The translations under genes were made by a program, and so were the position numbers. Below, piece by piece: positions 1 through 5,564 of a DNA stretch of 7,432 bases; within the stretch, counting starts at the first letter, position 1; the number at the start of each line of letters is the position of its first letter. The notes under the pieces were generated by a model that saw only the letters and a program-made list of their open reading frames with translations, was not told the DNA's origin and searched no databases. This DNA is from an uncultured Paracoccaceae bacterium. GTDB taxonomy: Bacteria > Pseudomonadota > Alphaproteobacteria > Rhodobacterales > Rhodobacteraceae. The stretch lies in the NCBI GenBank assembly GCA_937952085.1, contig CALFYQ010000444.1, positions 1 through 7,432 on the forward strand, in the 5' to 3' direction.

Positions 1-56
1 TGACACCTGTCGGCAAACCCTCCGAGACGGGAAATCTTCCGAACTCAGCGCGTTAA

Positions 57-89
57 CCCCGCAGCAGCGCGGGGAGCGCATCGGCTCCC
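57..89. repeat. Two overlapping, mutually exclusive inverted repeats
   Basis: Arms 57-62 (CCCCGC) and 69-74 (GCGGGG) form a 6-bp stem with a 6-base loop. Arms 72-77 (GGGAGC) and 84-89 (GCTCCC) form a second 6-bp stem with a 6-base loop. The two share bases 72-74, so only one can form at a time, as in an attenuator. There is no T-run after either, and no recognised gene follows closely. Short GC stems arise easily by chance in such DNA. Apart from this pair, I see nothing definite in 1-177: no RNA gene and no convincing promoter. Confidence 0.25.
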
Positions 90-177
90 GGTCGGTTCGG
101 ATGTTGAGACGTCGGCATGCGCCTCGCCTTCTTCCATCCGGTCCGGGGCTGACTCGCCGATAAGCGGGCGCGTGTGC

Positions 178-591
178 ATGTCCGGCGTTGCGCCGGTCTT
201 CCACGGGGCCGGGCCTTTGTCGCGGATTCGCGCGGAATCGGCGGAGCCCTGTTTCGTCGGCGGGTTCCTCTTTGACCGGGACCGCGCCGAACAGGCCGGC
301 GCGTTCGTCGCCAGGATCGAAGCGCTCGAGATCAGCATCCCGCGCCATCCCGACCGCATGACCGTGGAGACCTGGTTTCTGCTCACCGCCACCGGCCGCA
401 CCCGCCTGCCGGATTGCACGTGTGCAGTCGAGGTCGCGCACCTAGCGCGGGACGCGCTGATCCGCCATGCCGGCGGCTCGAACGCGTGGACGCGTGCGGG
501 CTTTCGGTGGGCGATTTCCTCTTCTGAGCCGGCGCTCAGGCGGCGCGGGCGCCGTCGAGGATCTCGGTGTGCTTGCCGAGCAGGCCTTTGA
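178..591 (+). CDS. Unrecognised hypothetical protein, possibly a gene remnant
   Basis: I do not recognise this frame. It encodes about 137 residues from ATG 178; a GTG at 172 is in frame and would add two residues. Neither has a clear Shine-Dalgarno sequence. By hand count over roughly 178-520, GC is moderately high at codon position 1 (about 69%), lower at position 2 (about 57%) and highest at position 3, the order expected of real coding in this direction. The long frame on the opposite strand shares the same wobble positions but shows the reverse order at positions 1 and 2, so plus is preferred. The protein has several cysteines and no membrane segment or known motif. Its last 18 or so residues are arginine-rich and antisense to the end of the convergent methyltransferase gene (overlap 536-591), so the true end may lie earlier. 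A TGA at 525-527 in another frame would end it neatly before that gene if an indel has occurred. Confidence 0.35.
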   Translation: MSGVAPVFHGAGPLSRIRAESAEPCFVGGFLFDRDRAEQAGAFVARIEALEISIPRHPDRMTVETWFLLTATGRTRLPDCTCAVEVAHLARDALIRHAGGSNAWTRAGFRWAISSSEPALRRRGRRRGSRCACRAGL

Positions 592-1756
592 GATCGCAGC
601 CCATCCGCCAGGCGACATCGGGCCGACCGAGCGCGGCGGCCGCCATCTCGTCCCGCCACCACCGGGGCGGCTGTTCGGTCGTATGGGCGTTCCGGCCGTC
701 CGGCAGCGTCTTGATCGCCGGGAAGCAGGCGGCGACGACGAAGACGAATTTCCGCGCCCGGTCGAACATGTCGCGCAGCACCCAGGGCGCGTCGAAGGGC
801 GCGAGATGTTCGACCACGTCGGTGGAGATGACGCCATCGCATGGTTCGTCCGGCAAGGTCGCGAACTCCGGCACGCCGGGGTCATAGCAGCGGACGCGGA
901 TCCTGGGCGCGCCGGGCAGCGCCCGCCAGGGGGAGTTCGCAGGCTCGCCCGGAATGCGGTCATAGCCCTCGGCCTTGCCGGAGCCGTAGTCCAGAATCGC
1001 GCGCGCGCCGGTCTTCGCCGCCATCTCCAGCACCCGGTCGAGATGGTGCTTGAGCCGGCCGCCGGGGAAGAAATTCTCCTCGTGCATGCGCTGGTAGAGG
1101 CCGATCAGCACGCCGAATTCCCGCGTCGGGCGCGCGCGCGTGAAGAGAAGGAAGCCTTCGCCATCCGCCAGCGCCTCGACGGCGCGCCAGCGGGCCGCCG
1201 CCGCGCCTTCGTTCGCCGCCGGCGCCGCCCCGCGCGGGATCGACCAGGGGTGGCCGCGGACCGGCGCTACGCCCGCCCAGGGCCGGCGCGTCAGGTCGAC
1301 GAAGCCGCGCGCCCGGTCGAAGCGCGCCGCCGGGTCGGCGGTGAAGAGGAACGTGGCGTCGCAGTAGAGCGCGCGGCCGCCGTCGAGGCGCGCCGCCTCG
1401 GCCGCATAGCCGTCCCAGCCGGTCGCCCAGCCTTCGCGGCCGACGCCCTTAAGGTTCGAGAGGAGGCGGACGCGATAGCGGCGCGCCGGGTCCCGAACCG
1501 CCAGCAGGGAGCGGACGAGAACGCGCGTGGCGCGGACCATCGAAGGGTGGGTGCCGACGAAGATCTCGACGGGCTTCCGCCGGTCGCCTTCGGCGCCGGG
1601 CAGGTCGATCGCCTCCGGCGCCTCGGTCATCGCCTCGCCGAAGGGCGGCGAGAAGAGGCCCAGCCGAAGCCCGATCCGCCGAAGCGGCCGGGCGACCCGC
1701 GGGTCTGGCAGCATGAAGTCGTCCACGATGCGGCAGGTAGGAATCTGGTCCGGCAT
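536..1756 (-). CDS. Glycosyltransferase-like / class I SAM methyltransferase fusion protein
   Basis: The product is 406 residues from ATG 1756. Residues 62-158 resemble the core of GT8-like or other nucleotide-diphospho-sugar transferases: a first beta strand (VEIFVGTHPS, 63-72), a helix rich in L/V/R, and LYCDATFLFTADP (130-142) where such enzymes carry a DxD metal site. Here it reads D-A-T, so this half may be inactive or a binding domain. Residues 214-406 are a class I SAM-dependent methyltransferase: ILDYGSGKAEGY (254-265) is motif I, YDPGVPEF (291-298) carries the acidic residue after strand 2, and DGVISTDVVEHL (307-318) is the motif IV region. The acceptor cannot be told; a glycan or polar head group is an inference from the neighbours. 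A later ATG at 1630 (residue 43) is a possible start but sits only two bases after a GAGG. The gene is divergent from the nucleotidyltransferase. The frame stays open upstream into that gene as antisense, which I discount. Confidence 0.85.
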   Translation of the reverse strand: MPDQIPTCRIVDDFMLPDPRVARPLRRIGLRLGLFSPPFGEAMTEAPEAIDLPGAEGDRRKPVEIFVGTHPSMVRATRVLVRSLLAVRDPARRYRVRLLSNLKGVGREGWATGWDGYAAEAARLDGGRALYCDATFLFTADPAARFDRARGFVDLTRRPWAGVAPVRGHPWSIPRGAAPAANEGAAAARWRAVEALADGEGFLLFTRARPTREFGVLIGLYQRMHEENFFPGGRLKHHLDRVLEMAAKTGARAILDYGSGKAEGYDRIPGEPANSPWRALPGAPRIRVRCYDPGVPEFATLPDEPCDGVISTDVVEHLAPFDAPWVLRDMFDRARKFVFVVAACFPAIKTLPDGRNAHTTEQPPRWWRDEMAAAALGRPDVAWRMGCDLKGLLGKHTEILDGARAA

Positions 1757-1768
1757 GGACAAGACCCC

Positions 1769-1789
1769 CGGCTTCGGCGCATGAAGCCG
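1769..1789. promoter_or_regulatory. Dyad in the divergent intergenic region, candidate operator
   Basis: CGGCTTC (1769-1775) and GAAGCCG (1783-1789) form a perfect 7-bp inverted repeat with a 7-base spacer. It lies between the divergent starts at 1756 (minus) and 1820 (plus), in a 63-bp gap that must hold or adjoin both promoters. It could be a protein-binding operator or an RNA hairpin in either leader. I could not assign convincing -35/-10 boxes. If the plus gene instead starts at ATG 1781, the start codon would fall inside the spacer. Confidence 0.3.
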
Positions 1790-1819
1790 CCCGCGACGAA
1801 ACCACGACGGACGGAGCCA

Positions 1820-2548
1820 GTGACCAACGCCGTTCTTCTCAGCGCCGGACAGGGCCGTCGGCTTGGAAAGCTGACTGAGGACCGTCCGAAGTGCACCGTG
1901 ATGATCGGCGGCCGGTCGATCGTCGAATGGCAGGTGCGCGCGCTTCTCGCCAACGGGATCGACGAGATCTCTATCGTCACCGGCTTTCGCGCGCCGATGA
2001 TCAGGGCCGCGCTCGACGCCGCCGCCCTGCCCGCGAAGATCGAGTATCTCTACAACCCGTTCTACGCGGTGGCGGACAATGTCGGCTCCTGCTGGATGGC
2101 GCGGGAGCGGATCGGCGCGGACACGATGCTGATCAACGGCGACACGCTGTTCTCGCCGGCGATCCTCGGCCACGTGCTGGCGACCGCCACGGCGCCGATC
2201 TCCGTCACCATCGACCGGAAAGAGGTCTACGACGCCGACGACATGAAGGTGCGGCTCGACGGCCCGCGCCTCGCCAACATCGGCAAGACGCTGGTGAAGC
2301 CGATCGACGGGGAATCGATCGGGATGCTGCGCTTTCTCGGCGAGGGCGGGCAGCTTTTCGCCGCCAAGCTGGAGGAGGTGCTGGCCGACCAGGCGGCGCT
2401 CTCGCTCTGGTATCTCTCGATCATCGACCGGATCGCCAAGACCGGTCAGGTCGGCTTCGTCGACATTTCCGGCCGCCCCTGGGCGGAGGTCGATTTCGCG
2501 CAGGACGTGGAGGCGGCCGCCGCGGCGGTGGCGAAGTTCGGGCTCTAA
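1820..2548 (+). CDS. Nucleotidyltransferase of the sugar-phosphate/phosphocholine cytidylyltransferase type
   Basis: The product is 242 residues from GTG 1820. It should transfer a nucleotide from an NTP to a phosphorylated sugar or alcohol in the cytosol. The N-terminus has the signature of this fold: LLSAGQGRRL (6-15), then DRPKCTVMIGG (21-31) with the conserved P-K. NPFYAVADNVGSCWMAR (79-95) resembles the N...N.-.S stretch of LicC-like phosphocholine and inositol-phosphate cytidylyltransferases. NGDTLF (106-111) supplies the metal-binding aspartate D108, and EVDFAQD (223-229) is the second acidic site (usually E-I-D-x-x-x-D). Length is typical for a single-domain enzyme. An in-frame ATG at 1781 would add 13 residues, but those codons use A at the third position (AAA, CCA, CGA, CCA) far more than the gene does, and the fold normally begins just before the first strand. 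GGAG at 1813-1816 precedes the GTG, although only three bases away. CTP and phosphocholine or inositol phosphate are likely but unproven substrates. Confidence 0.85.
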   Translation: MTNAVLLSAGQGRRLGKLTEDRPKCTVMIGGRSIVEWQVRALLANGIDEISIVTGFRAPMIRAALDAAALPAKIEYLYNPFYAVADNVGSCWMARERIGADTMLINGDTLFSPAILGHVLATATAPISVTIDRKEVYDADDMKVRLDGPRLANIGKTLVKPIDGESIGMLRFLGEGGQLFAAKLEEVLADQAALSLWYLSIIDRIAKTGQVGFVDISGRPWAEVDFAQDVEAAAAAVAKFGL

Positions 2549-2575
2549 GGGCCGCCGCGCTTCGTTCCCGCTTCC

Positions 2576-2596
2576 GCCCGGGCGACCGGCCCGGGC
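2576..2596. terminator. GC-rich stem-loop between convergent genes, likely bidirectional terminator
   Basis: GCCCGGGC occurs twice (2576-2583 and 2589-2596). Each copy is itself a palindrome, so together they form a perfect 8-bp stem with a 5-base loop. The structure lies in the 60-bp gap between the convergent stops at 2548 (plus) and 2609 (minus). Neither strand has a T-run after the stem, so it is not a textbook intrinsic terminator. It could stall polymerase, protect 3' ends or work with Rho. Confidence 0.5.
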
Positions 2597-2608
2597 CTCA
2601 GTCTCAAC

Positions 2609-3673
2609 CTAGTCAGCCATCCACGACGTGATCGGCCCGCGCCGCGCGGCGGCGAAGGCCTGCGCGATCTGCGCGCCGTGGACGATCAGGCCGGTCGCGA
2701 CCCAAAGCGCGACGATGTCGAAGCCGAGGCCGGGCGCGCCTAGGAGCGTCGCGACCGTCAGGATGAAAAGGTTCGGGTTCCGCCGCGCGGTGATCTTGCG
2801 GAAGAAGCTGTCGAACGGCCGCCAGACATGCATCTCGAGCCGGAACCGGGCGAGGAAGAGGCCCTCCATCAGCCGCTGCAACACATAGCCGGCCAGGATC
2901 ACGGCGAGCGCGGGGCCGACTTCCCAGGGCGCCGCGCCGACGCCGACGCCCCAGGCCCACCACCAGAAGGGCGGATGGATGAGGTCGATGCCGTGATCCA
3001 GAACGTCGCCGATCTTCGAGGAGGTGAGGGTGGCGCGGGCGAGCTTGCCGTCCACCGTGTCGAGGAAGGTCATCACCCAGGCGACGGCGAGGCCAGGCAG
3101 GAACGCGCCGATCCAGAAGAGCCACATGGCGACGAAGACGAGGGCGAGGCTCGCCAGCGTCACCTGGTTCGGGCTGAACCCGAAGCGGACGCAGATGCGG
3201 ACGGCGCGGAGCGCTGGCCAGGGCCAGACGTGCTTGGTCACGAAATCGGTGACGCCCTTGTAGGTGGCGTCGAAGATCTCCTGCTCGGCCGGGCCGGGAT
3301 CGGCGCCGACGGCGCGGACCATCGGGTCCGCGCGTTTCCGGAGCTGCTTGTCGTAGCGGCCGGCGAGTTCGGCGCCGGTTTTCGCCCCGGCGGGAGCCGG
3401 CGCGCCGATTTCGCCCGCCCCCGGAAGGCGGAGCCCGGCGAGGCGGCCCGCATCGTCGCGGAGCGCGGTTCCGGGCGCGGCCCCGGCCAGCGCCTTCAGC
3501 ACCGAGGCGCCGTAGACATGGCCGGCGGAGAGCAGGAGCGCGGCGCCCTCCGGCGCCTCGGCCGCGCCGATCCCCGCCTTCGGCAACTGGCGCGCAAGCC
3601 GCTCGCGCGGCGTGAGGCCGAAGACGCGCGGCGTGTCCGCCCCGGCGATGTAGGCGAGTGGGGTGTCGCTCAT
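2609..3673 (-). CDS. CDP-alcohol phosphatidyltransferase with N-terminal decayed nucleotidyltransferase-like domain
   Basis: The product is a 354-residue integral membrane enzyme. It carries the complete CDP-alcohol phosphotransferase motif D-x2-D-G-x2-A-R-x8-G-x3-D-x3-D at D205, D208, G209, A212, R213, G222, D226 and D230. SPNQVT (167-172), just before the first membrane helix, is the usual lead-in. Hydrophobic segments lie near 171-190, 191-204, 231-248, 253-266, 301-312 and 319-337. The first 100 or so residues are cytosolic and unusual for plain phosphatidyltransferases: GLTPRERLARQLPKAGI (19-35) and ALLLSAGHVYGASVLKALA (45-63) look like the ERxxRxLxxAG and later strand regions of a nucleotidyltransferase, without the GxGxR or metal site. 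This recalls the two-domain inositol-phosphate cytidylyltransferase/di-inositol-phosphate synthases. The start is well set by AAGGAG seven bases before the ATG. The alcohol and acceptor are unknown; a CDP-polyol made by the convergent nucleotidyltransferase is a reasonable guess. The stop is TAG. Confidence 0.9.
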   Translation of the reverse strand: MSDTPLAYIAGADTPRVFGLTPRERLARQLPKAGIGAAEAPEGAALLLSAGHVYGASVLKALAGAAPGTALRDDAGRLAGLRLPGAGEIGAPAPAGAKTGAELAGRYDKQLRKRADPMVRAVGADPGPAEQEIFDATYKGVTDFVTKHVWPWPALRAVRICVRFGFSPNQVTLASLALVFVAMWLFWIGAFLPGLAVAWVMTFLDTVDGKLARATLTSSKIGDVLDHGIDLIHPPFWWWAWGVGVGAAPWEVGPALAVILAGYVLQRLMEGLFLARFRLEMHVWRPFDSFFRKITARRNPNLFILTVATLLGAPGLGFDIVALWVATGLIVHGAQIAQAFAAARRGPITSWMAD

Positions 3674-3674
3674 G

Positions 3675-3699
3675 GCCCGGCTCCTTATCGGAGCCCGGC
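3675..3699 (-). promoter_or_regulatory. Hairpin covering the Shine-Dalgarno sequence of the phosphatidyltransferase
   Basis: The strong ribosome binding site AAGGAG (complement of 3681-3686) lies seven bases before the ATG at 3673. Its GGAG is in a perfect 6-bp stem, GGCTCC (3679-3684) with GGAGCC (3690-3695), around a 5-base loop. After one mismatch, three more pairs follow (3675-3677 with 3697-3699). Folding would hide the site, so translation may be controlled by structure. The rest of the 151-bp gap to cobU (3674-3824) holds only a weak imperfect stem next to the cobU stop (3809-3825), without a T-run. I see no gene or clear promoter in it. Confidence 0.45.
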
Positions 3700-3824
3700 G
3701 GCGGCGGGAAGGGGGCCTCAGGCTTCCGTTCCCCGAGGTCGAGGAAGGCGCCGTCTGCCCTTGGGCGAGCGCGGCCCGTGCCGGTCGCGCAGGCCGGGAG
3801 GAGACGGGGAGCGCCCGGGGGGCT

Positions 3825-4319
3825 CTATTTCAGGCGAAGCGGCAGGCCGGCGGCGACGAATTCGACGCGGGTCGCGGCGGCGGCGACGCGCTGGTTGAGC
3901 CGGCCCTGCTCGTCCCGGAAGGCGCGGGAGAGCGGCTCCATCGGCGCAAGGCCAAGGCCGATCTCGTTGGAGACTAGGATCACCGGCGCCTCGGCTCGCG
4001 CGAGCGCGGCGAGGAGGCCGGCGGTCTCCGCCTCCGGGCTCCGGCCCGCCTCCATCAGGTTGGAGAGCCAGAGCGTCAGGCAGTCGATCACCAGCGTGCG
4101 GCCCTCGGCGCGGGCGACGGCGCCGGCGAGGTCCAGCGGCGCCTCGATCAGCGCCCAGTCGCCCCCCCGCTCGGCGCGGTGGCGGGCGATGCGCGCCGCC
4201 ATCTCCTCGTCGCGCGGCTCGGCGGTGGCGATGAAGGCGCGGGGCGGCGCGGCGAGGGCGAGGGCGCGGGCGGATTTGCCGCTGCGGGCGCCGCCGAGGA
4301 TGAGGGTGATCTCAGGCAT
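3825..4319 (-). CDS. cobU: Bifunctional adenosylcobinamide kinase / adenosylcobinamide-phosphate guanylyltransferase
   Basis: CobU (CobP in the Pseudomonas denitrificans naming) phosphorylates adenosylcobinamide and then transfers GMP to give adenosyl-GDP-cobinamide, which activates the corrin ring for nucleotide-loop attachment. The 164-residue length is slightly short of the usual 170-180. A P-loop is at 9-16 (GGARSGKS). ARIARHRAERGGDW (42-55) carries H47, matching the histidine that is guanylylated in characterised CobU. VIDCLTLWLSNL (77-88) is the Walker B-like strand. VSNEIGLGLAP (116-126) and AFRDEQGRLNQ (133-143) are family signatures. I chose ATG 4319 because the P-loop then sits at the normal distance; an upstream in-frame start would add an Arg/Ser-rich tail. 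The start overlaps the end of the cobC-like gene by eight bases, so translation is probably coupled. It is the last gene of the operon and ends at TAG. Confidence 0.95.
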   Translation of the reverse strand: MPEITLILGGARSGKSARALALAAPPRAFIATAEPRDEEMAARIARHRAERGGDWALIEAPLDLAGAVARAEGRTLVIDCLTLWLSNLMEAGRSPEAETAGLLAALARAEAPVILVSNEIGLGLAPMEPLSRAFRDEQGRLNQRVAAAATRVEFVAAGLPLRLK

Positions 4320-4827
4320 GGGCGAGCTCGATCGCCTCCGCATAGGGGACGGGCCGCGCGAATGCCGCCTCGAAGGAAAGTCCGGCGCGCATCATCAGCG
4401 CGGCGCGGATCGGCCCGGCATGGGTGACGATCCCGGCTCCGGCGGGGGCCTCCGCCAGCGCGGCGGCGACGCGGGCGTGAAGGCTGGCGAAGGTCTCGCC
4501 GCCGGGCGGGGCGCGGCGCCAGGGGTCCTCCGCCCAGTGGTCCGTCTCGTCCCGCGGCAGCGCGAACCAGCGCCGCCCCTCCCAGGCGCCGAAATCAAGC
4601 TCGACGAGGCGCGGCTCGATCGTGAGCGGCGCGCCTGATGCGGTGGCCAGCGCCTCGGCGAGGCGGCGGGCGCGGAAGGCGGGGCTGGAGACGACGACGG
4701 AAAGCGGCGGCGCGGCGGCGACGGCGGCCGCAATCTCCGCCTCGGCCGCGCGGGCGAGCCCGATGTCGAGCCGGCCATAGCAGAGGCCGGGCGGCGCATC
4801 GGGCGTCGGGTGCCGCCAGAGGATCAT
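4312..4827 (-). CDS. cobC: Histidine phosphatase family protein, probable alpha-ribazole(-5'-phosphate) phosphatase
   Basis: By family and position, this 171-residue enzyme should remove the 5'-phosphate from alpha-ribazole phosphate or adenosylcobalamin 5'-phosphate, the last step of nucleotide-loop assembly. It shows the phosphoglycerate-mutase-like fold signatures: the catalytic RH at 5-6 (here RHP rather than RHG), the CYGRLD stretch (16-21) typical of CobC, SSPAFRA (47-53) with the second arginine, the ELDFGAWEG acid motif (76-84), PPGGETF (107-113) and the second catalytic histidine in THAG (135-138). It is shorter than enteric CobC (about 200). The start ATG overlaps the cobS stop in an ATGA (4824-4827), and its end overlaps the cobU start. 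The symbol follows Salmonella; in the P. denitrificans naming, cobC is a different enzyme. Specificity within this broad family rests mainly on context. Confidence 0.85.
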   Translation of the reverse strand: MILWRHPTPDAPPGLCYGRLDIGLARAAEAEIAAAVAAAPPLSVVVSSPAFRARRLAEALATASGAPLTIEPRLVELDFGAWEGRRWFALPRDETDHWAEDPWRRAPPGGETFASLHARVAAALAEAPAGAGIVTHAGPIRAALMMRAGLSFEAAFARPVPYAEAIELAHA

Positions 4828-5564
4828 GGCGCCGCCCCGGCGAGGACGAGGAGCGCGGCGGTCGTCCCGATCTGCTCCGCGGCGCCGAGCACGTCCCCGG
4901 TATAGCCGCCGACCTTCCTCGCGGCGACGCGGAGAAGGAGCGCCGCAAGCGCGAGGGCGAGGGCGAGGCCGACGAGCCCGGCCCAGCCGGCGAGCGCGGC
5001 GGCGGTGAGCGCAGTGAGAAGCGCGACGGCAAGTTCCGCCACGCCGACCCCCCCCGCCTCCGCTGCGGCGCCTTCGGACCGGGCATAGCGCCCGCGGGCG
5101 AGGAGGAGGACCATCGCCGCGCGGCCGGCCGGCAGCGCCGCGATCAGCGCCAGCGCGCCGGCGGCGGGCGGCAGCGCGGCGAGGGCCGACCAGCGGAGCC
5201 CGATGACGAAGACGAGGGCGACCGCGCCGAAAGGGCCGATCCGGCTGTCCCGCATGATCTCCAGCGCCCGCTCCTTCGTGCGGCCGCCGAAAAGCCCGTC
5301 TGCCGCATCGGCGAGCCCGTCTTCGTGGAGGGCGCCGGTGACGAGGGCGACGAAGCCGAGGGCGAGGCCGGCGGCGGCGAAGGGCGGCAGGAGCGCGGAG
5401 GCGGCGAGCCAGATCCCGGCGGCGGGGAGGGCGACGAGGACGCCGACCAGCGGGAACCAGCGCGCGGCGCGGGCGAGGCGACTCGGCTCCCAGCCCGGAT
5501 CGGGAACCGGCAGGCGGGTGAGAAACTCGACCGCCGAGAGGAGCCGGGCGGCCTCGCGCCTCAT
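4824..5564 (-). CDS. cobS: Adenosylcobinamide-GDP ribazoletransferase (cobalamin synthase)
   Basis: CobS is an integral membrane enzyme that joins adenosyl-GDP-cobinamide to alpha-ribazole (or its phosphate), giving adenosylcobalamin (phosphate) and GMP. The 246-residue product is the usual length. The family signature is clear: GALHEDGLADAADGLFGG (77-94) with its acidic cluster, followed by RTKERALEIMRDSRIGPFG (95-113). GGYTGDVLGAAEQI (219-232) near the C-terminus is the second conserved acidic site. Hydrophobic helices fill most of the rest (about 36-58, 62-79, 114-131, 134-156, 176-213 and 231-243). ATG 5564 overlaps the cobT stop in an ATGA; no strong ribosome binding site is present, so coupling to cobT translation is likely. 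A longer open frame upstream of the ATG is only the antisense or shifted reading of cobT. Confidence 0.95.
   Translation of the reverse strand: MRREAARLLSAVEFLTRLPVPDPGWEPSRLARAARWFPLVGVLVALPAAGIWLAASALLPPFAAAGLALGFVALVTGALHEDGLADAADGLFGGRTKERALEIMRDSRIGPFGAVALVFVIGLRWSALAALPPAAGALALIAALPAGRAAMVLLLARGRYARSEGAAAEAGGVGVAELAVALLTALTAAALAGWAGLVGLALALALAALLLRVAARKVGGYTGDVLGAAEQIGTTAALLVLAGAAP

Noticed and set aside
45..842. Minus-strand frame of 265 residues at the left edge
   Set aside because: Its right part overlaps the methyltransferase domain in another frame. Its left part shares wobble positions with the 178-591 plus frame but has the reversed GC order at codon positions 1 and 2.
467..1780. 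Long plus-strand open frame running in phase into the nucleotidyltransferase, giving an apparent protein of nearly 700 residues
   Set aside because: It is antisense to the well-supported fusion protein at 536-1756, is full of Arg/Ala/Gly without motifs, and the nucleotidyltransferase fold begins only at about 1820. GC-rich DNA lacks stop codons by chance.
1757..2173. N-terminal extension of the minus-strand fusion protein up to 2173
   Set aside because: It lies antisense to the nucleotidyltransferase, is Arg/Asp/His-rich with no motif, and an ATG at 1756 gives a sensible protein.
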